Shown here: piece by piece, positions 35,646 to 46,629 of the stretch
Layout: each line of letters opens with the position of its first letter
How positions within the stretch are numbered: position 1 is the first letter of the stretch
From: Prinia subflava
Taxonomy: Eukaryota > Chordata > Aves > Passeriformes > Cisticolidae
DNA: 64,000 nt
Assembly: GCF_021018805.1 (NCBI RefSeq)
Contig: NC_086247.1
Span: 150,981,156-151,045,155 of the forward strand
Reading direction: 5' to 3'
Made by a program: the position numbers and the translations under genes
The notes under the pieces: model-generated
What the model was told of the DNA's origin: nothing
Databases searched by the model: none
What the model saw: the letters and a program-made list of their open reading frames with translations, nothing else

Positions 35646-36515
35646 TTACCCCAGAACACATACACGTGCTCCAGTTAAAAGTCTGCCAGGGATTATTTGC
35701 TTCTTCTCCCTTGACCAAAACAAAAGTTTGGTTCCAGTTTATTGTTTATCTTGCTTGCAGCCTAACACAGTCAGCAGCCAAAAGTAAGAGGGGTTGTCCA
35801 TGAGCTCAGCCCAACCTCTGTGGAAAATGAACTAAAACAGGCAAAAACCTCTGAGAAATTCTTATTTTGCAGGTGGGGAGGACAAAAGGTGGAGAGGACA
35901 AAAGCTCTGTCAGGGACTCAGGGTAATTTTTCCAGGTCCTTTATCTAAGTCTTTGTGACATAATGACCTTTCAGCAAATTAAAATATCAGTGCACCAGAT
36001 GAACTTTGTGTTGCAGAGCCACAGCGGAACAGGGAAGATGAACTGCAAGGAATAACAACAACCCCAAGGAAAAGCAGGAAAACTCCCAGCAAAGGGCATC
36101 CCCCTCCATCCCCTCCAGCTCCTGAAGTCACACCACATATTCCAATAGCTTTTGCATATGTATGCATGTTGAAACAGAAGGGCAAAAATACAGCCTTGCC
36201 CTGCAAAATCAGCACCAAATGATTAAAAAAAAGGAATTCTTAAAAAAAACCCCAAACATTTCCTCATTTTAGTTTCTCTGCATTCACGCAGCCCAGCAGA
36301 TCATGCACACAGGGGTGAACCCCAGTGAGGACTACTCAATTTCACAAATTCCAGGGAATTCCTTCTTAATTAGGGAATTATCTTCAAACATCAGGAATTT
36401 TGGACATTGAAGAAATGAAGGTAATCAGGGAATTATAGAATCAGTCTACTCTGGATTTACTTTTCTCTGAGGGCTTGTACAGCTGACAGGACCAGTTGAA
36501 CACCAGACCCTGACA

Positions 36516-36562
36516 TTACAGAATAATTTAGGTTGGAAAGACCTTTAAGACCATTGAGTCCA
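36516..36562 (-). mobile_element. CR1 LINE 3' terminus
   Basis: Complement of a CR1 end: ttaggttggaaagaccttta followed by gaccattgagtccaacc. It abuts a CR1 in the opposite orientation. Confidence 0.7.
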
Positions 36563-38043
36563 ACCATTATTGAGTCTTTCATTGGTAAATTTGTGGGCAA
36601 CACTAAGCTAGGAGCGTGTGTCCATCTGTTGGAAGGCAGGAGGGCTCTGCAGAGAGATCTGGAATGGTTGGATGGATGGGCAGGGTCCAGTGGGATGAAA
36701 TTTAGTAAGTCCAAGTTCAGAGTCCTGCATTTTGGCCACAGTAACCCCCTGCAATGTTACAGGCTGGGGATGGTGTGGCTGGACAGTGCCCAGGCACAAA
36801 GGGACCTGGGGGTGCTGGTGACAGCAGCTGGACATGAGCCAGCAGAGTGCCCTGGTAGCCAAGAAAGCCAAGGACACCTGGTCTGGATCAGGAATGGTGT
36901 GGCCAGCAGGAGCAGGGAGGTCATTCTGCCCCTGGACTCGGCAGTGCTAAGGCCACAGCTTCAGTGCTGTGTCCAGCTCTGGCCCCTCAGTTCAGGAAGG
37001 ACATTGAGTGCTGTGTCCAGCTCTGTCCCTCAGTTCAGGAAGGACATTGAGTGCTGTGTCCAGCTGTGTCCCCTCAGTTCAGGAAGGACATTGAGTGCTG
37101 TGTCCAGCTGTGTCCCCTCAGTTTAGGAAGGACACTGAGTGCTGTGTCCAGCTCTGTCCCTCAGTTCAGGAAGGACATTGAGTGCTGTGTCCAGCTCTGT
37201 CCCCTCAGTTTAGGAAGGACATTGAGTGCTGTGTCCAGCTGTGTCCCCCCAGTTTGGGAAGGACATTGAGTGCTGTGTCCAGCTCTGTCCCTCAGTTCAG
37301 GAAGGACATTGAGTGCTGTGTCCAGTTTGTCCCCTCAGTTTAGGAAGGACATTGAGTGCTGTGTCCAGCTCTGTCCCTCAGTTTAGGAAGGACACTGAGG
37401 GCTGTCTCCATCTGTGTCCCCCCAGTTTAGGAAGGACATTGAGAGCTGTGTCCAGCTGTGTCCCCTCAGTTTAGGAAGGACATTGAGTGCTGTGTCCAGC
37501 TGTGTCCCCCCAGTTTAGGAAGGACATTGAGTGCTGTGTCCATCTGTGTCCCCTCAGTTTAGGAAGGACTTTCAGACCCTTGAGCATGTCCAGAGGAGGC
37601 AGCGAGGCTGGAGAGGGGCTGGGAGCACAAACCCTGTGAGGAAGGGCTGAGGGAGCTCCTGGGGGTGTTCAGCCTGGAGAAAAGGAGACTCAGGGGTGAC
37701 CTCATCACTCTCACAACTCCCTGAGAGGTGTTTGTGCTCAGGTGGGGTTGGGCTCTTTCTCCAGGCAGCACTGACAGAAGGAGAGGACTCAGTCTTAAGC
37801 TGTGCCAAGGGCAATACAGGCTGGATATTAGGGAAAAGTTTTTCACAGGAAGAGTGATAAAGTGCTTGAATGTTCTGCCCGGGGAGGTGGTGGAGTCACC
37901 ATCCCTGGGTGTGTTTAAGGAAAGCCTGGATGTGGCAGTGGTGCCATGGATTAGTTGAGGTGTTAGGGCTGGGTTGGACTCGATGATCTTGGAGGTCTCT
38001 TCCAGCCTGGAGATTCTGTGATTCTGTGATTCTGTGACTCTGT
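36563..38043 (+). mobile_element. CR1 LINE, 3' part, carrying an internal minisatellite
   Basis: Sense CR1 from about the ttggtaaatttgtgggcaac block through atttagtaagtccaag, cctgggggtgctggtga, the tandem array at 36966-37570, agcctggagaaaaggagact, ggatattagggaaaagtttt and the gactcgatgatcttggaggt block, ending in repeats of attctgtg. About 880 bp of CR1 plus 600 bp of array. Frames are broken. Confidence 0.93.
36966..37570 (+). repeat. 43-46 bp minisatellite within CR1, about 14 copies
   Basis: Units read roughly gtgctgtgtccagctstgtc plus the ccctcagtttaggaaggaca block. The first unit matches the normal CR1 cagctctggcccctcag motif, so the array grew from CR1 sequence. Substitutions (ttcagg/ttaggg, acattgag/acactgag) alternate between units. 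Confidence 0.93.
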
Positions 38044-38309
38044 GGTTAACCCAGCACTGTGGAATCCACCACCAAACCATGTCCCCATGGCACCTGAAGA
38101 GCAACCAGTGTAAGATCACCCCCTGCAATCCCCAGCCAGCAGCAATGTCCTGTCAGGAACTTAATTCAGGATGCAACTGGAAATAAGGTGACACCTTCCA
38201 AGGCCACATAATGGATGACCCACAATGAATCCAGCCAAGTTTACCATTCAAGAAGGACAAATCTCATGGCTTCAAAATGGTCTGGACTGGGCCATGGCTG
38301 AAGGGTGGA

Positions 38310-38385
38310 GATGGTAGGATAAAGGGTTGGGCTTGATGATCTTTGAGGTCTTTTCCAATCTAAACATTTCTATGATTCTGTGGAT
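38310..38385 (+). mobile_element. CR1 LINE 3' terminus
   Basis: ttgggcttgatgatctttga, ggtcttttccaatc and tctatgattctgtgg. Confidence 0.8.
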
Positions 38386-39399
38386 GCAGAGGTGAAATTG
38401 CACAAGCAGATTAAAAACTTTAGAACTCCTTCTGCAACAGCTTGAGCTGCCATCAATATTTCTAATCACAAAATGCCTCAGAGGAAATAACCACAGAACC
38501 CATCCTAAAGGATTAAGGTGCTTCATTAAAGAAAAAAAATAATAACAATTAAGAAATCCAGCCTCTCTTCTCTCCAGAGTTCGACCTTGAGCTAAGTTTT
38601 CTTGGCCACATCACACATTCCTGGAAATCCCTGATTTCCCACAGAAGGCATCCACCACAAGAACATTTCAAGCATGGACACAAAACAAACACAGCCCAAG
38701 AATTTTCTAAAAACATTAACTGACAAAACCCAGCCAAGTTCTTAAGCTGCCATCCATGCCCCATGAAGAGGAATATGTTCTATAAACACAGAGGCATCCC
38801 CACAAACAGTGACAGCAAACAGGAGATCTCCCTTTGCCTGTGTTCTACTGACTGAAAACCGAGTTAAATGTACAGCACATTCTTTTCTCTTCTCTGGGTT
38901 TTTTAATCCCACCAAGTGTAAATCTCTTAATGAAACTGCACTTAAATGGTTCATAACAACATTAAAAACACCCCTCTGTGAAATTAATGAGGTTCCCCTC
39001 TCAGGTCCTCTCTGTGGACTGTGGGAAATTTCCCTGTGCTGATTAGAGTGTTTATTACAGTTATTTGAGTAAACAATTGTTGTAGGGAATTGATCCCTGC
39101 TCTGCTCTGTTGATCCTCTGCACCTTTCCAGGGAGCACCATCCCAACAATGCCTTTAGGGTGACATTATCCTATTCCCACTGCCAGACTGCCATCCCTGT
39201 CTTCCAGAAAGCAACACCAGAAGGTTGTAGGAGCCTATTAAAATATCCCTCCTGTCCCCAAAATGATGCTTCTCTAATAAAAACCATTTTCCTCCCTTGA
39301 TCTCTGCATCCTGATAAAAAACTTCCTCCTCCTAATGACCAGGCAGCAGCTTGAGGATGGGGAACCTCCTTCACCTGCTCCTCTTGGCTGACCCGTTTA

Positions 39400-39508
39400 T
39401 GAAATCATGGAATCCTGGAATGCTCTGGTTGGAAGGGACCTTAAAGCTCCTCTCATTCCAGCCCCTGCCATGGGCAGGGACACCTCCCACCAGACCAGGT
39501 TATTTTTG
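39400..39508 (-). mobile_element. CR1 LINE fragment, 3' end
   Basis: Complement of CR1: aatcatggaatcctggaat, ggttggaagggaccttaaag and ccatgggcagggacacctcc. Confidence 0.87.
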
Positions 39509-39809
39509 TACACAGATTCTCCTGGAAGGATGGTGAACCAATCCAGGCACAGTTTCCCAATGGGAATGATTAACTTGGAGTAAAAACTTCATCCCAGCTC
39601 AATCACGAATTAAAAAGTGGGAAAGCGGAAGTGAAAATAAATAAGTGAACCAACAACCCAGTGTTTACTAAACTGAGGCAAATAGAGATGAAGAAATACA
39701 AACAAAGCATCGTGAAGTTTAGAAGCATTACACGAGAACCTGAAGGCATCAGGAAAACTCTGCATCTGGTAAAGATAACAAATTAATGAGAAGTTAATAT
39801 TTTTAGTGG

Positions 39810-39955
39810 GGTTTTTTTTGTGTGTGGGGTTTTTTTTTTTTTTTGGTTTTTTTTTTTAGTTTTTTTTTAAGTTTTTTAGGGGTTTTTTTTAATTATTATT
39901 TGATTTGTTTTGAGTTTGGTTTCCTTGGAGTTTTTTGGGTTTGGAAATTTTTTTT
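39810..39955 (+). repeat. T/G-rich low-complexity tract
   Basis: Long T runs with G interruptions, ending near aatttttttttc. Confidence 0.8.
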
Positions 39956-40139
39956 TCAACAAAAACACTGCAACAAACAAAATTTTACAGACTGTGCACT
40001 CCAGCAGAGGAAAGTTCAACATGTAATAATTTTGATCTGTGTTTGGTGAGCAGCAGGGCAACATGCATGGCCCTGATGATGATGGAGAAGCTTTTTCCAG
40101 CTCATTAGTAACAAAAGCAGATGTTAAACAGCATCCACG

Positions 40140-40215
40140 AGAGATAAACATTTGAAATTAGCAGGCCTGGATAACTTGCACCTAAGAGCATTTGTAAAAG
40201 CTGGCTGAGAAGATC
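40140..40215 (+). mobile_element. Possible CR1 reverse-transcriptase-region fragment
   Basis: cctggataacttgcacctaa and aaaagctggctgagaagatc resemble a sense-strand internal CR1 segment well upstream of the 3' UTR. Diverged, with no other CR1 blocks around it. Confidence 0.35.
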
Positions 40216-41367
40216 TGTTTGGATTCTGCCAAATGCAAAAGCTGGACTCAAGAAAGAACAGGCTCAGCTCAGACCAGTTCGGCAGCCCTGGATTTTGGGA
40301 AAGAAGTGATGTGGCAGAGAATTTGGAGATTAAAAGAGGTAAATAATTCCACTTGAACTCCCAGTGCGTGCTGCTGGGAAAAGGCAAACACGAGTGTTTG
40401 CTGGATAAACTGAGCAGAGAGGAAGCACAAGAAGAAAATTTTCCTTTTTTGCACGGCACTGGGAAGATCTGCCCCGTGACACCGCGTCAAGGAGTTTAAA
40501 AGGCCAATAAAAACCAAAGGAGGGTGTGGAAAGGAAGCACAAAAGGAAGTGGAGGAGCTCTGCATCCTCCTGGATGCCCTCAGGTTATCTCAGTAGCCAC
40601 TGGGAGCGTGTTCAAGCTCAGCTTAACCAGGTGTTGAATGTGCTCAGAGGCCCTTTGCTATCAGAAAATTCAATCTAGCAGAGCAAAGCGCAATGGGACC
40701 TGAACTGAAAACCTCTGAAAATCCATAATCCTCTCCAGATTATCTCCAGTAATAGCAAGGGCCAGGGGAAATGTGTTGGGCTGCCCATCTCAGCCCCTTA
40801 AAAAGAAGAGTTCAGCAGAGCACGAGTTACGTTTTATCAGAAACAGGTTGTTGGCCTGGCCTTACTGGAGGTAACTGGTGAAAATCAGCCGCTTTTAATA
40901 ACTTGCCAAATAAAATAATCTATCCTTCCCATCAGGGATTACTCTAATCTTAATATAGCTCCAACTGCACAGACTTCCTGGGGTTTGATGTCAGATTTTG
41001 GCCCAGGCACTGAGATGTGACATTTTCCTTGGATTTTCCCAAGTGGCTGCTGGCTTCCACTCATGAAAGCCCACTTGGTCTTGTTTGGGAAAAAAGAACA
41101 TTTAAATAATGAAGTTTCAATAGTGTTCTTAATTGCAAGAGGAGGAAATGCTGCTCAGATGTCCTTGAAAACTCCACTTTAGGGACACTTCTCTTTGATT
41201 ACACTTTTGGGTTGGAAAAAACCAGGTCAGGGTCTAACCATCCATGTCATGAGCAAGAAGAGGCAAAGAAAAATCATATTGATCCTTCTGGAGCCACAGG
41301 TGCTGTCAGTTCCCAAAGTTTCATCAGGAAATTTGCAGTATTTTCTTTTTCCCCATGGTCAGTACAT

Positions 41368-41477
41368 CCTGGTCTAGTGGAAGGTGCCCCTGCTGAGAGC
41401 AGGAGCTTGGAATGAGATGAACTTTAAGATTTCTAGATTTCTTCCCACCAAAGCCATTCCATGATTCAGTGATCCCA
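41368..41477 (+). mobile_element. CR1 LINE 3' end
   Basis: Sense CR1: cctggtctagtggaaggtgc, ggaatgagatgaactttaag and catgattcagtgatccc. Confidence 0.8.
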
Positions 41478-41579
41478 GCCAACAGAGGAGGAGCAGCAGC
41501 CTTCAGTCACCTTGGTGGCACAGAGAAGAAAGATGCCAAACCTCTGTAATCCAGCTGATAAAAGAATGAGAAATTCAAG

Positions 41580-41720
41580 TGGGTTTTTTGTTTTGTGTTT
41601 TGTGGGTTTTTGGTTGTTTTTTGGGGTTTTTTTGGGTTTTGTGTGTCTGTGTGTCTGTGTGTCTGTCTGTGTGTGTGTTTTTTCTTTTTTGAATAATTTC
41701 ACAGTTTTTGTTGCTGGTTT
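41580..41720 (+). repeat. T/G-rich tract with (GTCTGT)n core
   Basis: ggttttt repeats followed by gtgtgtctgtgtgtctgtgt at 41640-41680. Confidence 0.8.
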
Positions 41721-41789
41721 TGCTGGGTTTTTGGGGTTGCCAAAAGTGACCAGGAGCTATTGGTATTTCACCAGTGCAGACCAGTGACA

Positions 41790-44700
41790 TCGAGCTGGTC
41801 CCTGTGCATGCAGGAAGAGACAGAGAAATTACATCCCAAGGCAGAATTCCTTTGCCTGGAGTTTGTTGCCCAAGTCCCAGGTGAAATTCTCAAGAGCTGG
41901 GAGAGCCCATGGTCCTAGAAAAGGTTCTGATCCCTCTGCAGCCCCCAACTTCCTGAACTGGCACTTGATTGTACCTGAGGGCAGATAAATCCAACCTCAA
42001 AGCTCCAGTGACCTCAAAAGCAGAGTTTGACATCTTAATCTGCAATCCAGTCCCACCCTGGGGATGTTTTCACAGGACAAAAGGAGGATCTGATTCTATT
42101 CCTACTAAAAAATGAAGGATGTCTGGAGTGTCCCTCTCCTCTGCATAACATCTCCCTCTGTTCCATGTGTGGAGAAAGAAATCCATCTTGAATGAAGGAG
42201 ATGTGCTGCAGTTCCAGGGAAGACACACCATTCCTACTATTTTTTTTTTTTAATTATTATTTTGGCTGTTCTGTGTTCTTCAAAGCAAGAACATCCATGT
42301 CATCCATTCTGGGCTTGCTGGGCCCCACAGACCCAGCCTGGGGCTGGGGACACAGTGAACTCTGGCTGCACCTGCCCCTCAGGAATTATTTGGATGTTAC
42401 AAAAGCGAGTGGATTGTGCAATCCCTGTGCCTGCAGATGTGCTGAGGGATCCCTCTCCAACCCTCCTGCTGCCTGAGGTGCCCCATCACCTCAAAGAGGA
42501 TTGCACTGCACGTGGTTTATCAGACTCAGCTGGGTCTTAACCTGGGAGCAGGGACCTAAAAAGCGTCTTCAGGGCTGGGATTTCACAACCCACTTTGGTT
42601 TGTTTGTTTGTTTTACTCTTCTGGAAGAGTTCAACCTTTTCCCTGAGGATCCTCAGAGCTGAAAATGCCTCTCAGTGGCACAAGCTCACACTGCCATGGC
42701 AGAGATGGGTCCAGCAAGGAAAAACCTTCCAGAGAAGAAGGAAAACCGTGTTTAAGGTCAGGAGTCCATCAGAAACTCTTCCCAGCTCCACAGCCCACCA
42801 GCCAGAGCAGTGAAAAATGAGGATTTTCTGTTGCACAGCCTGTGCTTTGCCCACTGCAGTGAAAATCTGCTCACCATCATCTGGTTCCTGCCATTAACTC
42901 CCCTTACTGGGTTTCCTGCCCCCAGGGGTTGCCCTGCCCAGAACATCCCATTCCCACCTCTGCACACTTTATTGAGGACCAGATTTTGCAGGTGAGAATT
43001 TATGGCACTTTTAAACCACAGCCAAACCAGCAGGAGGATCCAGCTGTGCCCTGTGGATCCCTCACAGGTTTATCAGGCTGCGAGCATTTCTGGGAGAAAT
43101 TGGCTTCTCCAAGTGTGGAAATGCAGCTTTGCCCCTTAATTTCACTCCTAAATTCCCAGGCTTGGCCTTCAGGGAATCACACAGAAGGCACAGCAGCAGC
43201 AGAACAGGGTGAGGAAAGAGGAGAAGCAACAAAGCCTAAAATCAAAAGCCTGAAATCATTAATACCTTTTTACAAGGCCGTGTGTGCTAATGCAAAGCCT
43301 GTTATTGCTGTAATTATAGCTGTGCTTACTGTCACTGGTAATGGATGTGCTTTCCATGCTCACAAGGCTCAGCAGGCAGGGAAGGAACCTTTTCCCTCCT
43401 CAGCTTTCCCAACCTGGGCATGGAGCCACCCATCCACAGCTCCCAGCACGCCCAGAACTGAGCCTTGCACAGAGCTTGAGGAAAATCAAGCTCAGCAACC
43501 CTGCCCCACTGATTTACAGTGGCATTGCAGCCCATGGTTGTGGTTACACAGCCTGGAAATATCCTCGTGGGTGAATAAACAAAATAAGTGAATAATTTTT
43601 TAATTTTTTTTTTTTTAATCTGCAAGACCTTCGGGAGTTCTAGGTTGAGTTTATAGTCATCCCCATGCAGTATTTCTGCTCTTTTCTGTATGTCAGCCTT
43701 TGGGGGAGATTTGTGTCATTCATCTCCTCGGTGACACAAGTTGATTTCTGGCAGGTTTGTTTTTTTTTTTTCTGGAGCTATTTGACAGCAGCATCTCATG
43801 CCAGAGCTAAACCCAGACCAGGTGAGACTGGGCAATGTAAAGAGCAAAATAACATCTTTATTTTCTCCTAAGTGAACACACATTTTCTACCAAAAACCCC
43901 CTAGATTCAGCTGAGCACCAGCTCCAGGCTTTGCTCCACAAAATGAAATACAGGATAGGAAATAGAGGGAAGTGCTTTCCTCAGCATCAAAATACAGCAA
44001 AATGTGCAAAATCTTCCCTGAGAAGCCTTCATTTAGAACCAAAAAAATCAAGGTTGGCTCCCCAGAGTGCAGCATCCCCCTGGGAGAGCACAGTGAACTC
44101 CTTAACACGTGGAGTCAGAGCAGGGGTGTCATAAAGATGGGAGAGAAAAATAAAAAAAAAAAATCACATTTCTTCCGAGAAGCAGGGAAATTATCCCTGA
44201 CCTGGGATCCAAGCCACTGTGGATTAAAACTCTTTGGAACAAGAAGACAATCACACTTTTTTTTTTTCTCTTTATACACAAAGCAATTTGCCTCTTCAAT
44301 GGCATAAGAATTAAATCCAGCTGGAATGGCTTTTTAATTAAAATCATACTTTGCTTATCAGAGAGAGAGCACTTAACTGATTACAAAGGGAACGTGGCAA
44401 ACTTTGGCATCCCATTCCTCATTCCCCAAGCCAGGCTGTGCCTCAAACTCCCTGTGCAAGAGAAAATACAGTCTGAAAGGTAAAAACAGCCATTCTAAAA
44501 TATGTAAAGGATCCCTGTGTAACCCTTTGCAGACTGCCCCACCTGAGCTCTCTTCACCCCATTTATGGATCAGAAAAAGCCATGTAGGACACACAGAGTG
44601 TCTGTAAAAGCTGAGACAAAAGCTCATTCCCTGGAGGTCAGTTTGCTAAATCCTGGGAATTTCCTAAGCTAAGAACCTCCATACACTGAATTTCATCTCT

Positions 44701-45032
44701 TTGGCTGCGTTTTTATGTTTATGGACAACTGTAACGTTTCTCACTGTCCTGGAAGGGCCCTGAGGTCACCAAGGCTGAACCTATTCCTGGCAAATTCCAC
44801 CCAATCCAGTGGTCAAGGAGCCCTTTCTTCCCAAGCATCATCACCCACACTTGCTGCCAGAGTCCTCTTCCTTTCCAGATGGGGACCACCAAATTCCCAG
44901 CCCAGGGTAAGGACAAGGGTGGGTCACCCCCACATCCCTGGGGTCACTGGGACGTGCTGCCTGTGCCACACGTGGGTGGCAGCCTCCAGGGATTGCTCCT
45001 GTCACAACTTCCAGGCACGTTTCCTTAGGAAG
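41790..45032. other. Intronic stretch, nothing recognised
   Basis: Non-repetitive sequence with a few short T runs. No exon with paired splice sites, no transposon recognised. Confidence 0.45.
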
Positions 45033-45154
45033 CCTTAGATAGGGCAATAGGCCTTAGATAGGGCGGGAGGGTTGTAGGAGGGCTGGGAATGTTATTGAGA
45101 TAAGGATTAAGGGAATTCCTAGGAGGGATGGGCTTGAAAATTGGTCAGAGAAGC

Positions 45155-45322
45155 TTAAGCTCAAGGTCAGGTTCAGGGAGTGGTGTTTGAGGTTAAGGGT
45201 GTTTTGCTGGAGGCAGGGTTTGTGGATATGAAGGAGAGGAGTTCAGGCTGGATGATCAGGGAGAGGGTAAGTCATGAAGTAAACATGATAAAAAATCAAG
45301 GGTTTGGGTTTAGCTGGGGCAT
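45155..45322 (-). pseudogene. ATP8 copy within the NUMT, uninterrupted under the mitochondrial code
   Basis: Starts ATGCCCCAGCTAAACCC and reads 55 codons to TAA when TGA is Trp and ATA is Met. Fifty-five residues is the usual bird ATP8 length. The peptide begins MPQLNPNPWFFIMFTSWL, the conserved MPQLNP start and membrane helix of the ATP synthase subunit 8. Under the nuclear code it has five TGA stops, so it cannot be expressed as ATP8 from the nucleus. ATP6 overlaps its end as in mitochondria. Confidence 0.9.
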
Positions 45323-45323
45323 A

Positions 45324-45392
45324 TCACTGAGGAGAGGGTAAATCCTCTTTCTCTAGCTTAAAAGGCTGGTGCTGCTTCATAGCTCCTTAATG
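45324..45392 (-). pseudogene. Mitochondrial tRNA-Lys copy within the NUMT
   Basis: About 69 bp between COX2 and ATP8, with the TTT anticodon in ccttttaag and acceptor-stem halves cattaag and ctcagtg that still mostly pair. Not expected to work in the nucleus. Confidence 0.85.
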
Positions 45393-45393
45393 A

Positions 45394-45599
45394 CTAAGAT
45401 GACAATAAAGAGGATCATCAAAGTCAGCGAGTGGGGTGGATTCTACCACAATGGGCATGAAGCTGTGGTTAGCTCCACAGATTTCTGAGCACTGTCAGTA
45501 CAAGATTCTGGGACAAGTGATGAGGAATGAGGTTTGGTTGAGGCATCCTGGAACTGCGTCGGTTTTTATGCTGAGGCCAGGAACAGCTCATGAATGGAG
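45394..45599 (-). pseudogene. COX2 3' part within the NUMT
   Basis: Encodes the C-terminal third of cytochrome c oxidase subunit 2, including the copper-site [10 protein letters not shown] motif. A small deletion after the PL-A-D-F segment shifts the last codons, but a TAG at the expected distance follows. Confidence 0.88.
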
Positions 45600-46056
45600 T
45601 GATGCCTTGGGAAGGCTGAGCTGGAGCAGAGACTGGGCAGAGCTGGAGAATAAAGCAGAGATTTATTCAAAGCCCTTGAAGGACACACCTTGGGCAGCAC
45701 AAGAGCCTGGCCAGGCCTGCACCCAAGGTGGGCCCAAAATGGGCCCCAAATGGACAAACGCTGCCCAGGCCTCCCCCTTGGATCAGTTTGGGTCCATTGG
45801 CACTTTGGGGTGGGATTGTCCAATGCCAGCTGCAGGTGATGCAGTCCCATCCTTCTTGTTTTCTCCTGCAGCCACCGCTGGTTGTGCTCTGGGGCCTGAG
45901 AACTTGTGCCAGCTGTCCTTGGTGTGCAGCAGGAGAAGGATTTGTTTTGTGTGGCTGCTGTGTGCAGAGAGCTGAGTGAGCCTGGGTGTGAGCTCAGAGC
46001 TGCGCCCTGGGCAGCGCAGGGGCTGGAAAATGTGAAAACTAAGACTTAAAGCATCA
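45600..46056 (-). mobile_element. Solo LTR, 457 bp, inserted into the NUMT COX2
   Basis: Both ends are TG...CA type with perfect 6-bp inverted termini TGATGC/GCATCA. It is flanked by a perfect 4-bp target duplication GGAG (45596-45599 and 46057-46060). Removing the element plus one GGAG restores continuous COX2 sequence. On the minus strand a ttgaataaatctctgcttta stretch looks like the poly(A)-signal region of an LTR, which sets the orientation. A 4-bp duplication fits ERV1/gamma-like integrases. No internal retroviral genes remain. Confidence 0.9.
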
Positions 46057-46585
46057 GGAGTACACTGTCAGCAGTGACCATGACTCGAACCGTAGATTCT
46101 ATTGGAACAGCAACACAAGGGTTGACTCCTAGGAGATGGAAATGTCCTGGTGGTCAATTGTCCACAGTAGATCTGCTGTGGGTGTTGTGTAGGAGTCAAA
46201 TGTGAGGTCTTTGAAGTCAGTGTAATTTCAGGGTCAGTATCATTGATGACCAATGGCTTTTGGGGTTAGGCCAGGTTCACTGATTTCGTCCATCCTGCAG
46301 AGGATTTGTAGGGAAGGAAGGGCAAGTATAACTAAAACTATAACTGGAGGATTGTTCAGATGAGCTCGATCCCTTTTGCATCAACTTGACAGATCTTCTG
46401 TGAGTTTAAGAGCTAGAAGTTAAAGAACTAGGCTGCAGATGGCTAGGGCGACCATGAGGGCATGGTCATGGAACTCTATGAGTTCTTCTATAATAGGTGA
46501 TGAGTAATTGGAAACAGCATTGTGAGTGGCTGGCCGTATTTGGGTGTTGAGGTGTGCTGAGTTTTCTTTGTGACTGGTTGGCCAT
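46057..46585 (-). pseudogene. COX2 5' part within the NUMT, with a 48-bp duplication at its start
   Basis: Covers the N terminus to about two thirds of COX2. The start region is present twice in tandem (46521-46568 and 46569-46616). The outer copy keeps ATGGCCAACC, while the inner one has ACG in place of ATG. In-frame stops are present even with the mitochondrial code. Confidence 0.85.
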
Positions 46586-46629
46586 GCTTGGGTGTTGAGG
46601 TGTTCTGGGTTTTCACCTGTAATTAATCC

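Larger units (their letters stand above)
45045..46625 (-). pseudogene. Nuclear mitochondrial DNA insertion (NUMT): tRNA-Asp end, COX2, tRNA-Lys, ATP8, ATP6 start
   Basis: On the minus strand, from right to left, the sequence follows the avian mitochondrial order without a break in synteny: the 3' part of tRNA-Asp (about 46598-46625), COX2 (two pieces, 46057-46585 and 45394-45599), tRNA-Lys (45324-45392), ATP8 (45155-45322) and the 5' part of ATP6 (about 45045-45164). COX2 peptide pieces such as EFHDHALMVALAICSLVL and [20 protein letters not shown] are unmistakable. Under the nuclear code there are many TGA stops, and COX2 also has true disruptions (a TAA inside a conserved Tyr codon region, a small deletion near its end). 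It is a pseudogene, not an organelle contig: a 457-bp LTR interrupts it and intronic repeats flank it. About 1.07 kb of mitochondrial DNA is represented. Confidence 0.93.

Noticed and set aside
36533..37269. 197-residue plus-strand protein
   Set aside because: It is CR1 3' sequence plus its minisatellite, with a broken frame compared with an intact reverse transcriptase.
44745..44840. Further CR1 fragment near 44750
   Set aside because: Some resemblance (gaaggg...gaggtcaccaagg) but no tail or second CR1 block, so not supported.
45324..45392. Functional tRNA gene
   Set aside because: It is the mitochondrial tRNA-Lys inside a NUMT. Nuclear tRNA promoter boxes and a fully paired cloverleaf are not evident.
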